5,222 nt of DNA, taken from assembly GCA_030607765.1 (NCBI GenBank), contig JAUWJJ010000107.1, positions 1-5,222 on the forward strand, written 5' to 3'. Numbering within the stretch: position 1 is the first letter of the stretch; every line of letters starts with the position of its first letter. Below, one piece after another: positions 1-5,222 of the stretch. The notes under the pieces are model-generated. The model was given only the letters and a program-made list of their open reading frames with translations. It did no database searches and had not been told where the DNA came from. Both the position numbers and the translations under genes were made by a program. Origin of the DNA: Candidatus Aerophobota bacterium. Its GTDB lineage: Bacteria > Aerophobota > Aerophobia > Aerophobales > B3-G15.

Positions 1-2
1 GA

Positions 3-110
3 TGGATCAGTGCCAGTGAAGGCAAAAGATATGCAGATACTATTTCTGATATGACCTCCCATTTGAAAAAATTAGGTCCAAATCCTACAACCAAATATTG
101 GTCTCTGTAA
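3..110 (+). CDS. mvhD: C-terminal end of a hydrogenase delta / MvhD-type iron-sulfur subunit (5' partial)
   Basis: This is an open frame entering from the left edge and ending at TAA 108-110, leaving 35 residues. The segment begins WISASEG, continues with an amphipathic helix and ends in LKKLGPNP and a short tail. Family knowledge: MvhD/VhuD-type subunits, which carry electrons from a hydrogenase or formate dehydrogenase into HdrA, commonly end in a W-I-S-A-x-E-G motif, a helix and a terminal LGP. The assignment rests on that C-terminal signature and on the downstream hdrA-type genes. The [2Fe-2S] or [4Fe-4S] ligand region lies outside the window. The next gene starts 10 nt after the stop, which suggests co-transcription. 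No hydrogenase catalytic subunit is visible here, so the electron donor for this subunit is unknown. Confidence 0.75.
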   Translation, partial: WISASEGKRYADTISDMTSHLKKLGPNPTTKYWSL

Positions 111-114
111 AGGT
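109..114 (+). promoter_or_regulatory. Ribosome binding site of the FrhB/FdhB-like gene
   Basis: AAAGGT overlaps the last two bases of the upstream stop codon and sits 6 nt before ATG 121. It is a modest Shine-Dalgarno match with good spacing. There is no other in-frame start between it and the upstream gene's stop, which supports the start at 121. Confidence 0.6.
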
Positions 115-120
115 AAAATA

Positions 121-1245
121 ATGAGTAAGATAATTATTGATGTGGAGAATTCTGACCCAAAAGAAGCAATTAACTCTTTCTTAAAAAATCTTCTTGAGAA
201 AAATCTGGTGGGTGCACTTCTAGTTCCTCAAGAGGTTCCCTCCAAAGATAATGTAGTTCAGAGTCTGGTAACCAATCCCGATGAGCTAAAAGATGCCAAT
301 GTTATTGCTCCTGTTCTTCCTCTTAACTCGGCAAAAATCATCTCCGATATGACCAGAATTGCTCCCTATAAGATTCCTGTAGGAGTTCTTCTTAGACCCT
401 GTGAAATAAGGGCCCTGGTAGAGCTTGTTAAATTGAAACAAGCTTCCTTAGATAATCTACTTATAGTTGGGATAGATTGTTTAGGCACTTATTCGGTTGC
501 TGATTATCAGGCTCTCTGCAAGCAAGGTATTTTTCCTTGGGATGAACTATTAAGAAAGTTTAAGGAGCAAAAAGAGGATGTTAAATTAAGAGAAGCCTGT
601 CAAGTATGTGAATACCCCACGCCTTCTAATGCCGACTTAACTGTTGGCTTGATAGGAATGGATTTTGGAAAGAACATTCTTTTACAGTCTCATACTGAAA
701 AAGGAGAAAAGATTTTAGAAAAATTTTCCTACCCAAAATTTAATCAGTCAAAAAAAATAAAAGAAGCTGTTTCTCAATACATTAGCATGAAAATAGAAAC
801 AAGAGATGCTCTTTTTTCTCAAACAAAGAAAGAAGTAACCGGGTGGGAAAATCTTCTCTCAATTTTTTCCACCTGTATTAGTTGTCATAATTGCATGAAA
901 GTTTGTCCCATTTGCTATTGTAGAGAATGTTTTTTTGAATCACCTACTTTTGAATTTGATTCAGAAAAATATCTTAGTTGGTCCAAGAGAAAAGGTTCTA
1001 TCAAGATGCCCCGGGATACAATACTTTTTCATCTGGGAAGAATGAGTCATATGGCTACTTCTTGTGTAGGATGTGGGGTTTGTGAACAGGCTTGTCCAAG
1101 TAATATCCCTCTTCTTAGAATATTTAAAACAGTAGGCCATAATATCCAAAAGATATTTAACTATGTTCCTGGAAAAAATTTAGACGAACCACTGCCGCTT
1201 ACTACTTTTAAGGAAGATGAACTTCAGATAGTAGGAGAGGAGTAA
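121..1245 (+). CDS. FrhB/FdhB-like flavoprotein subunit with C-terminal ferredoxin-type Fe-S region
   Basis: This 374-residue cytoplasmic protein has no signal peptide or membrane segment. Residues about 60-190 match the coenzyme F420 hydrogenase/dehydrogenase beta-subunit family: RPCEIRAL around C94, IDCLGTYS around C120, a C160-x2-C163 pair, then an NADLTVGLIG segment. In FrhB-type proteins the equivalent four Cys can hold a [4Fe-4S] cluster beside an FAD; that role is inferred here. The C-terminal region has C252, C255, C258, C262, then C265, C267 and C270 in the CPxCYCxxC form known from formate dehydrogenase beta subunits, and a second ferredoxin motif C315, C318, C321, C325. Two [4Fe-4S] clusters are well supported and the extra Cys may bind more. 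The SSxGG-type N-terminal motif of classical FrhB is not evident. Bacteria usually lack F420 metabolism, so the partner may be NAD(P), ferredoxin or another subunit. It lies between mvhD and the hdrC-like gene, probably as part of one complex. Family assignment is firm; the substrate is unknown. Confidence 0.85.
   Translation: MSKIIIDVENSDPKEAINSFLKNLLEKNLVGALLVPQEVPSKDNVVQSLVTNPDELKDANVIAPVLPLNSAKIISDMTRIAPYKIPVGVLLRPCEIRALVELVKLKQASLDNLLIVGIDCLGTYSVADYQALCKQGIFPWDELLRKFKEQKEDVKLREACQVCEYPTPSNADLTVGLIGMDFGKNILLQSHTEKGEKILEKFSYPKFNQSKKIKEAVSQYISMKIETRDALFSQTKKEVTGWENLLSIFSTCISCHNCMKVCPICYCRECFFESPTFEFDSEKYLSWSKRKGSIKMPRDTILFHLGRMSHMATSCVGCGVCEQACPSNIPLLRIFKTVGHNIQKIFNYVPGKNLDEPLPLTTFKEDELQIVGEE
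1233..1242 (+). promoter_or_regulatory. Strong Shine-Dalgarno of the hdrC-like gene, inside the preceding gene's end
   Basis: AGGAGAGGAG contains two overlapping AGGAG cores. The first core, 1233-1237, lies 8 nt before ATG 1246, an ideal distance. The stop TAA 1243-1245 of the upstream gene directly abuts this ATG with no gap. The arrangement fixes the start at 1246 and suggests translational coupling between the FrhB-like and HdrC-like proteins. Confidence 0.85.
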
Positions 1246-1956
1246 ATGATTGAAAGCGAAGAAAAAATCGTCAAAGTAGGCGAATTAGATTCAAATTTTA
1301 AATATGAAATCCAATCAGAACCTGGAGGCGAGAATATTACTCGCTGTTTTGCTTGTGGCACCTGTACCAACGAGTGCCCTATTAGAGAATTAGATGAAAA
1401 ATATAATCCCAGAAAGATTATTAGAATGGCTTTGTTGGGTATGAAAGAAAAAGTACTTAAAAGCGAGTTTGTTTGGCTCTGTTCTAGCCACTATAGCTGT
1501 TCTGAAAGATGTCCTCAGGGTGTAAACATTGGTGCAATTGCTAATGCTGTTAGTAGAATTGCTATAAGAAAAGGATATTTTTCTACAAATCTCCTAAATA
1601 ATTCCCTGGGTAAAGAAGAGATAAAATTTAATGAATTTGACCCAGACTTTAAGTATGAAGTTGCTGCTGAGAAAGGAGGCGAAGATGTTACTCACTGTTT
1701 TGCCTGTGGTAGTTGCACAGCCACATGTCCTGAGCGGGCAAGGGATGACAGATATAACCCAAGAAAGTTTATTAGAATGGTGCTTTTAGGGATGGAAAAA
1801 GAAGTTTTTCAGAATGAATTTTTATGGCTTTGTTCTGCACATTATAGATGTACTCAGCGTTGTCCTCAAGAAGTGAATATTAAAGAAATTATGAATGCAA
1901 TTAGAAATATTGCCATAAAGGAAGGTTACATCTCTCCCTTTTTGACTTTAAGGTAA
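1246..1956 (+). CDS. Tandem double HdrC-like 4Fe-4S dicluster protein
   Basis: This 236-residue soluble protein consists of two HdrC-like units, residues 12-113 and 129-230. They align without gaps at an offset of 117 residues and share about 60 identical positions by hand count. Each unit has a first ferredoxin motif (C34-C37-C40-C44-P and C151-C154-C157-C161-P) and a YNPRK segment followed by the HdrC-typical W-L-C second motif (C79, C85, C89-P and C196, C202, C206-P). In HdrC the second motif is normally C-x2-C-x2-C-x3-C-P; here its second Cys is His in both units (H82, H199). HdrC relays electrons from HdrA to HdrB in classical Hdr. HdrC is usually a single two-cluster unit, so this is effectively a fused dimer. 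It sits directly between the FrhB-like gene and the giant hdrA, consistent with an electron-relay subunit of that complex. No HdrB-type CCG motif is present. Family assignment is confident; exact partners are inferred. Confidence 0.87.
   Translation: MIESEEKIVKVGELDSNFKYEIQSEPGGENITRCFACGTCTNECPIRELDEKYNPRKIIRMALLGMKEKVLKSEFVWLCSSHYSCSERCPQGVNIGAIANAVSRIAIRKGYFSTNLLNNSLGKEEIKFNEFDPDFKYEVAAEKGGEDVTHCFACGSCTATCPERARDDRYNPRKFIRMVLLGMEKEVFQNEFLWLCSAHYRCTQRCPQEVNIKEIMNAIRNIAIKEGYISPFLTLR
1279..1584 (+). repeat. HdrC-like repeat unit 1 (coding duplication)
   Basis: This is the first copy of an internal coding duplication, encoding residues 12-113 of the double HdrC protein. It aligns codon for codon with 1630-1935 at a fixed 351-bp offset. 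Roughly 60 of 102 residues are identical, including all Cys ligands, the His replacing a Cys, and the YNPRK and VNI segments. The divergence shows an old duplication, not an assembly artefact. Confidence 0.88.
1630..1935 (+). repeat. HdrC-like repeat unit 2 (coding duplication)
   Basis: This is the second copy of the duplication, encoding residues 129-230. A short linker of about 15 residues rich in Asn, Leu, Gly and Lys separates it from unit 1. The ligand pattern is the same as in unit 1, including His at the second position of the second cluster motif (H199). Confidence 0.88.
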
Positions 1957-1968
1957 AACTTTAAAAAG
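1957..1968 (+). promoter_or_regulatory. 12-nt spacer with a weak ribosome binding site before hdrA
   Basis: The spacer AACTTTAAAAAG separates the hdrC-like stop from ATG 1969 and has no good Shine-Dalgarno match. An AAGG at 1950-1953 is about 15 nt from the ATG, too far to be ideal. Translation of the giant HdrA probably depends on reinitiation or coupling to the upstream gene. An internal ATG at 2002 has a better-spaced AGGGG (1992-1996). Starting there would put the protein start right at the Rossmann strand, and HdrA proteins usually carry a short lead such as KRIGAV before it, so 1969 is preferred. Confidence 0.5.
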
Positions 1969-4900
1969 ATGGCTGAGGATAGAAAAAGAATAGGGGCAGT
2001 TATGGTTGTAGGGGGTGGTATTGGTGGTATCCAGTCCTCTCTGGACTTAGCAGAGTCTGGCTTTAAAGTTTATCTGGTAGAAAAAGAATTGAGTATTGGT
2101 TGGGCAATGGCCCAACTTGACAAAACATTTCCTACCAACGATTGTGCTATGTGCATTCTTTCCCCAAAACTGGTTGAATGCGGAAGGCATAGAAATATCG
2201 AGCTTCTCACCAACTCTGAAGTGCAAAGTATCAAAGGAAAAGCAGGTAACTTCAGAGTAAGAATAAAAAAACATCCTCGCTTTGTTGATTTATCTAAATG
2301 TACTGGTTGCGGAGATTGTGCTAAGGTTTGCCCTGTCGAGATTCCTAATGAATATGAGGAAAACTTAACAGATAGAAAAGCAATATACAGACCCTTTACG
2401 CAAGCAACTCCCAGTGCATTTGGTATTGATAAAAGAGGAACTCCTTCCTGTAGAGCTACTTGTCCTCTCCATGTGAATGTTCAAGGCTATGTCGCCTTGA
2501 TATCTCAAGGAAAATTTAAGGAAGCTCTCCAGCTCGTTCGGGAAAGGAATCCACTGCCTGCTATATGTAGCAGAGTTTGTACCCATCCTTGTGAAGATGA
2601 GTGCCAGAGGAAAGGGGTGGATGAGCCTGTTGCTATTAATTTATTGAAAAAATTTGTGGCGGATTATGAAAAAGAGATAGATTTTAAGCTGAAAATTGAA
2701 GAGGAGAAAGATATTAAGGTCGCCATAATTGGGTCTGGTCCTGCCGGTTTAACAGCAGCCTATGATTTAAGAAAAAAGGGGTATAAGGTTACTATATATG
2801 AAGCGCTTCCTCTTGCTGGGGGGATGTTGACTGTAGGTATTCCCGATTATCGTCTTCCCCAGGATATTTTGAGAAAAGAAATTGGTATTTTGGAAAAATC
2901 GGGTATTGAAATAAAATTGGATACCCCGATAGGTCAAAACTTAACCATAGAAGATCTTAGAGATGATGAATACAAGGCAATATTTATTGCTATTGGTGCT
3001 CATGTGAGTACGAACCTAAAAGTTCCTGGAGAGAATTTGAGAGGCATAGATTACGGAGTGGAATTTTTAAGAAGAGTCAATTTAGGCGAGGAGTTGAAAG
3101 TAGGGCAAAGAGTTGCTGTCATCGGAGGTGGAAATGTTGCTATTGATGCGGCCAGAACGGCTTATCGGCTAGGGGCCAAGGACGTTTCTATTGTTTATCG
3201 AAGGTCGAGAGAGGAAATGCCGGCAAGTGAAGAGGAGATACAAAAAGCAGAGAACGAGGGAATTAGAATACTTTATCTGGCCACACCTAAAAGGATTTTA
3301 GGTGTGGAAGGTAAAGTTACCCAGATGGAATGTGTTAGAATGAAATTGGGCGAGCCTGATACCTCTGGCAGAAGAAGACCTATTCCCATCCAGAATTCGG
3401 AGTTTCTTATTGATGTGGACATGATAATTCCTGCTATTGGCCAGGTGTCTGATTTGTCGTTTTTAGACTCTAATTATAACTTTCGCCTTATCCAGGGGAA
3501 AAGATTTGAAGTAGACACTCTGACTCTACAGACAGACGTAAAAGATATTTTTGCCGGTGGTGATGCAGTCACCGGGCCTGATACGGTTATTGCGGCTATG
3601 GCTGCCGGGAGAAAAGCAGCTATTTCCATCGACCGTTATCTCAGTGGTCAAGGTATGCGCATAGGTCGGGATAAAGAAGGAACTCAAAGGAGCGAAATTG
3701 AGGTAGATTATGATGCCGTAAAACCTGAAAAGAGGACAAAAACAGCTATCCTTTCCTTGGATGCAAGAAAAGAGAATTTCAGAGAAGTTGTTTTGGGTTT
3801 TAGTGAAGAAGAGGCAATTAGCGAGGCGAAAAGATGTCTTGCTTGCGGAGGATGTTCTGAATGTATGCAGTGCCAGGAAGCTTGCCAAGCAGAAGCAATT
3901 ATTCATGATATGAGGGGAAAGGAAGTGGAGATAAATGTTGGTTCCATAATTCTTTTTCCTGGATTTGATGAATTTGAACCTCAAGTAAGAGAAGAATATG
4001 GTTATGAAAGGTTTCCCAACGTTCTATCCAGTATTGAATTTGAGAGAATCCTATCTGCCTCAGGGCCCTACCAGGGTCATGTAATAAGGCCCTCGGATAA
4101 AAGACCCCCTAAGAGTATTGCCTGGATTCAATGTGTCGGTTCAAGAGACCCTAAAATTGGAAAGGGATACTGTTCCTCAGTTTGCTGTATGTATTCTACC
4201 AAAGAGGCCTTAATTGCCAAGGAACACGCCCCAGATATGGAAACAACTATATTTTATATGGATATGAGAGCCTACGGGGAGGATTTTGACAGGTATATTG
4301 AGAGGGCGAAATCTGAATATGGGGTACGGTATATTCGCTCAAGAATTTCGAAAGTAGAGGAAGAACATAGAACTCATAATCTAATAATAAAATTTGAGGC
4401 AGAAAACGGAAAACTTGCCAGCGAGGAATTTGAGATGGTAATTTTATCTGTGGGTCTTGAGGCGCCAAGAAGTGCAAGAGATATAGCAGAAAAGTTTGAT
4501 ATAGAGCTGAATAACTATGGCTTTGCCAAAGTAAGTAGTTTTGAACCTCTCAAGACATCTCGGCCGGGCATATTTGTGGGTGGTGCATTTTCTGGTCCCA
4601 AGGATATCCCGGAAACTGTAGCCCAGGCAAGTGGTGCTGCTGCAGAAGCATCAAGTATCCTATCTGAAGTCAAGGGAACTTTAATCAAGGAAAAGGAATA
4701 TCCCTTAGAGATAGATGTACAGGGAGAAGCTCCCAAAATAGGTGTATTTGTCTGCCATTGTGGGATAAATATTGGGGGAGTGGTTGATGTTCCCTCTGTT
4801 GTTGAATATACCAAAAAATTACCCTGGGTAGTGTATGCTGAAGATAATCTTTATACCTGCTCTCAGGATACCCAGGACAGGATAAAAAAAGTTATAAGAG

Positions 4901-5222
4901 AGCACAAATTAAACAGAGTAGTAGTTGCCTCCTGCACCCCAAGAACGCATGAGCCTCTTTTTCAAGAGACAATAAGAAAGGCAGGTTTAAACCCCCATCT
5001 TTTTGAGATGGCTAATATTCGTGATCAGAACTCTTGGGTTCATATGAACGATCCCTTGAAAGCTACTGAAAAAGCAAAAAATCTAGTAAAAATGGCAGTC
5101 GCAAAAGCTTACTTTTTAGAGCCGTTAGGCAGAACAATATTAAATATTACCGATAAAGGATTGGTAATTGGCGGAGGAATAGCAGGTATGACATCAGCTT
5201 TACGTCTTTCCAAGGAAGGATA
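1969..5222 (+). CDS. hdrA: Giant HdrA: HdrA unit with inserted NfnB/GltD-like module, followed by a second HdrA unit (3' partial)
   Basis: The frame stays open for 1084 codons and runs off the right edge. Unit 1 starts directly at an FAD Rossmann fold (GGGIGG, residues 15-20), then the HdrA signature FPTNDCAMC (54-62), C71 and a ferredoxin motif C111-C114-C117-C121. An NfnB/GltD-type module follows (about 156-640): Fe-S Cys 161, 165, 200, 204, 208, 212; FAD motif GSGPAG (255-260); NAD(P)H motif GGGNVA (386-391) with YRRSR (410-414); and FAGGD (528-532). A six-Cys stretch (623, 626, 629, 632, 635, 639) leads back into HdrA sequence, including CVGSRD (722-727) and CSSVCC (735-740). A second HdrA begins near 922 with VCHCG (928-932), C964 and C989, and its Rossmann GGGIAG (1068-1073) is cut by the window edge. 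Known role of the family: flavin-based electron bifurcation. Large HdrA variants of this kind are sometimes called HdrL. The reaction partners here, probably NADPH and ferredoxin, are inferred. Confidence 0.92.
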   Translation, partial: MAEDRKRIGAVMVVGGGIGGIQSSLDLAESGFKVYLVEKELSIGWAMAQLDKTFPTNDCAMCILSPKLVECGRHRNIELLTNSEVQSIKGKAGNFRVRIKKHPRFVDLSKCTGCGDCAKVCPVEIPNEYEENLTDRKAIYRPFTQATPSAFGIDKRGTPSCRATCPLHVNVQGYVALISQGKFKEALQLVRERNPLPAICSRVCTHPCEDECQRKGVDEPVAINLLKKFVADYEKEIDFKLKIEEEKDIKVAIIGSGPAGLTAAYDLRKKGYKVTIYEALPLAGGMLTVGIPDYRLPQDILRKEIGILEKSGIEIKLDTPIGQNLTIEDLRDDEYKAIFIAIGAHVSTNLKVPGENLRGIDYGVEFLRRVNLGEELKVGQRVAVIGGGNVAIDAARTAYRLGAKDVSIVYRRSREEMPASEEEIQKAENEGIRILYLATPKRILGVEGKVTQMECVRMKLGEPDTSGRRRPIPIQNSEFLIDVDMIIPAIGQVSDLSFLDSNYNFRLIQGKRFEVDTLTLQTDVKDIFAGGDAVTGPDTVIAAMAAGRKAAISIDRYLSGQGMRIGRDKEGTQRSEIEVDYDAVKPEKRTKTAILSLDARKENFREVVLGFSEEEAISEAKRCLACGGCSECMQCQEACQAEAIIHDMRGKEVEINVGSIILFPGFDEFEPQVREEYGYERFPNVLSSIEFERILSASGPYQGHVIRPSDKRPPKSIAWIQCVGSRDPKIGKGYCSSVCCMYSTKEALIAKEHAPDMETTIFYMDMRAYGEDFDRYIERAKSEYGVRYIRSRISKVEEEHRTHNLIIKFEAENGKLASEEFEMVILSVGLEAPRSARDIAEKFDIELNNYGFAKVSSFEPLKTSRPGIFVGGAFSGPKDIPETVAQASGAAAEASSILSEVKGTLIKEKEYPLEIDVQGEAPKIGVFVCHCGINIGGVVDVPSVVEYTKKLPWVVYAEDNLYTCSQDTQDRIKKVIREHKLNRVVVASCTPRTHEPLFQETIRKAGLNPHLFEMANIRDQNSWVHMNDPLKATEKAKNLVKMAVAKAYFLEPLGRTILNITDKGLVIGGGIAGMTSALRLSKEG
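2099..2116 (+). repeat. 7-bp inverted repeat with a 4-nt loop near the start of hdrA
   Basis: GTTGGGC (2099-2105), loop AATG, GCCCAAC (2110-2116) is a short perfect GC-rich stem, extendable by one G-U pair. It lies about 130 nt into hdrA, in codons for the G-W-A-M-A-Q segment. It has no T-run and lies too far from the start codon to hide it. It is probably incidental. Confidence 0.5.
2434..3888 (+). other. Inserted NfnB/GltD-like NAD(P)H-oxidoreductase domain within hdrA
   Basis: This region, with approximate borders, encodes residues about 156-640. In ordinary HdrA the segment ending in -IDK (153-155 here) runs straight into the second ferredoxin motif and then a V-G-x-I-I strand. Here the same flanks occur but are separated by about 485 residues of GltD/NfnB-type sequence. 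The GxGxxA fingerprint and the Arg-rich YRRSR after the second strand are features associated with NADPH preference in this family (inference). The six-Cys CxxCxxCxxCxxCxxxC stretch at the right border replaces the second HdrA ferredoxin motif. Confidence 0.85.
3281..3307 (+). repeat. Perfect 12-bp inverted repeat with a 3-nt loop inside hdrA
   Basis: The left arm CCACACCTAAAA (3281-3292), loop GGA and right arm TTTTAGGTGTGG (3296-3307) form a perfect hairpin in the region encoding residues 438-447 (ATPKRILGVE) of the NfnB-like module. No T-run follows, so it is not a typical intrinsic terminator, and the reading frame passes through uninterrupted. It could affect pausing or mRNA processing, or be chance. 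Confidence 0.8.
4732..5222 (+). other. Start of the second HdrA unit inside the giant HdrA
   Basis: Residues 922-1084 match the N-terminal domain of ordinary HdrA: VCHCG (C929, C931), NIGGVVDV, LYTCS (C964), LNRVVVASC (C989), TPRTHEP, the NPHLFEMANIR segment and SWVH (1022-1025). The FAD Rossmann motif follows. HdrA unit 1 lacks this N-terminal domain, so the two units are not equivalent. A Cys common in classical HdrA just before SWVH is Asn (N1021) here. Confidence 0.85.

Noticed and set aside
961..1149. Short minus-strand open frames at 961-1149, 2047-2274, 2365-2586 and 4247-4477
   Set aside because: All are antisense to well-supported conserved domains, and none shows a recognisable protein family or start signal.
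2002..2004. Alternative hdrA start at the internal ATG with AGGGG 5 nt upstream
   Set aside because: It would remove the short KRIGAV lead that HdrA-type proteins usually carry before the Rossmann glycines. ATG 1969 is also close behind the upstream stop, as expected in an operon. Not fully excluded.
2143..2154. Selenocysteine at the HdrA NDCxxC motif
   Set aside because: Some methanogen HdrA proteins use Sec near this motif, but both codons here are ordinary Cys (TGT and TGC). No in-frame TGA occurs in hdrA within the window.
3281..3307. Intrinsic transcription terminator at the strong hairpin
   Set aside because: No T-run follows the stem, and the HdrA frame continues for hundreds of conserved codons past it.
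2434..3888. A chimeric assembly join of gltD/nfnB sequence into hdrA
   Set aside because: The frame is continuous, both borders match HdrA flanks cleanly, base composition does not shift, and similar HdrA-NfnB fusions are known in anaerobes.
3526..3984. A 152-codon open frame on the minus strand
   Set aside because: It lies wholly antisense to the strongly supported HdrA coding region. The peptide has no recognisable motif and there is no separate ribosome binding context. It is a shadow frame.
4515..4814. A 99-codon minus-strand open frame
   Set aside because: It is antisense to the conserved end of HdrA unit 1 and the start of unit 2. Its low-complexity Ser/Thr/Pro composition reflects the sense-strand codons.

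Overview
The window is a compact, AT-rich, single-strand stretch of one operon from an anaerobe. It encodes a flavin- and iron-sulfur-rich electron-transfer complex of the heterodisulfide reductase (Hdr) type. The gene content (MvhD tail, FrhB/FdhB-like flavoprotein, HdrC-like protein, giant HdrA fused to an NfnB/GltD-like domain) is typical of strict anaerobes such as sulfate reducers, acetogens, syntrophs and uncultured anaerobic bacterial lineages. Bacterial-type Shine-Dalgarno sequences and bacterial-looking HdrA features favour a bacterium. The sequence alone does not fix the phylum, and an archaeon is not strictly excluded.

Layout, all on the + strand: (1) 3-110, the last 35 codons of a hydrogenase delta/MvhD-type iron-sulfur subunit; (2) 121-1245, an FrhB/FdhB-like flavoprotein with a Cys-rich C-terminal ferredoxin region; (3) 1246-1956, a protein made of two tandem HdrC-like dicluster domains; (4) 1969-5222 and beyond, the first 1084 codons of a giant HdrA. 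In the giant HdrA an NfnB/GltD-type NAD(P)H module is inserted between the first and second ferredoxin motifs of one HdrA unit. A second HdrA unit, this one with the usual HdrA N-terminal domain, begins near residue 922 and runs off the window. Intergenic gaps are 10, 0 and 12 nt, so co-transcription is very likely. No promoter, terminator, RNA gene, mobile element or CRISPR array is visible, and there is no gene-free stretch longer than 12 nt.

Working model (inference): pyridine nucleotide, probably NADPH, reacts at the NfnB-like module. The HdrA flavins and Fe-S clusters split or merge electrons between a low-potential carrier (ferredoxin) and a higher-potential branch. MvhD, the double HdrC and the FrhB-like subunit are the connecting or output modules. 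No HdrB (CCG-domain, disulfide-reducing) subunit lies in the window, so the physiological acceptor is unknown; the FrhB-like flavoprotein is the best visible candidate for an output site.

The points most worth following up are the matched duplication (two HdrA units in one chain, two HdrC units in another), the Cys-to-His replacement at the same cluster-ligand position in both HdrC repeats, and a perfect 12-bp hairpin inside the HdrA gene.
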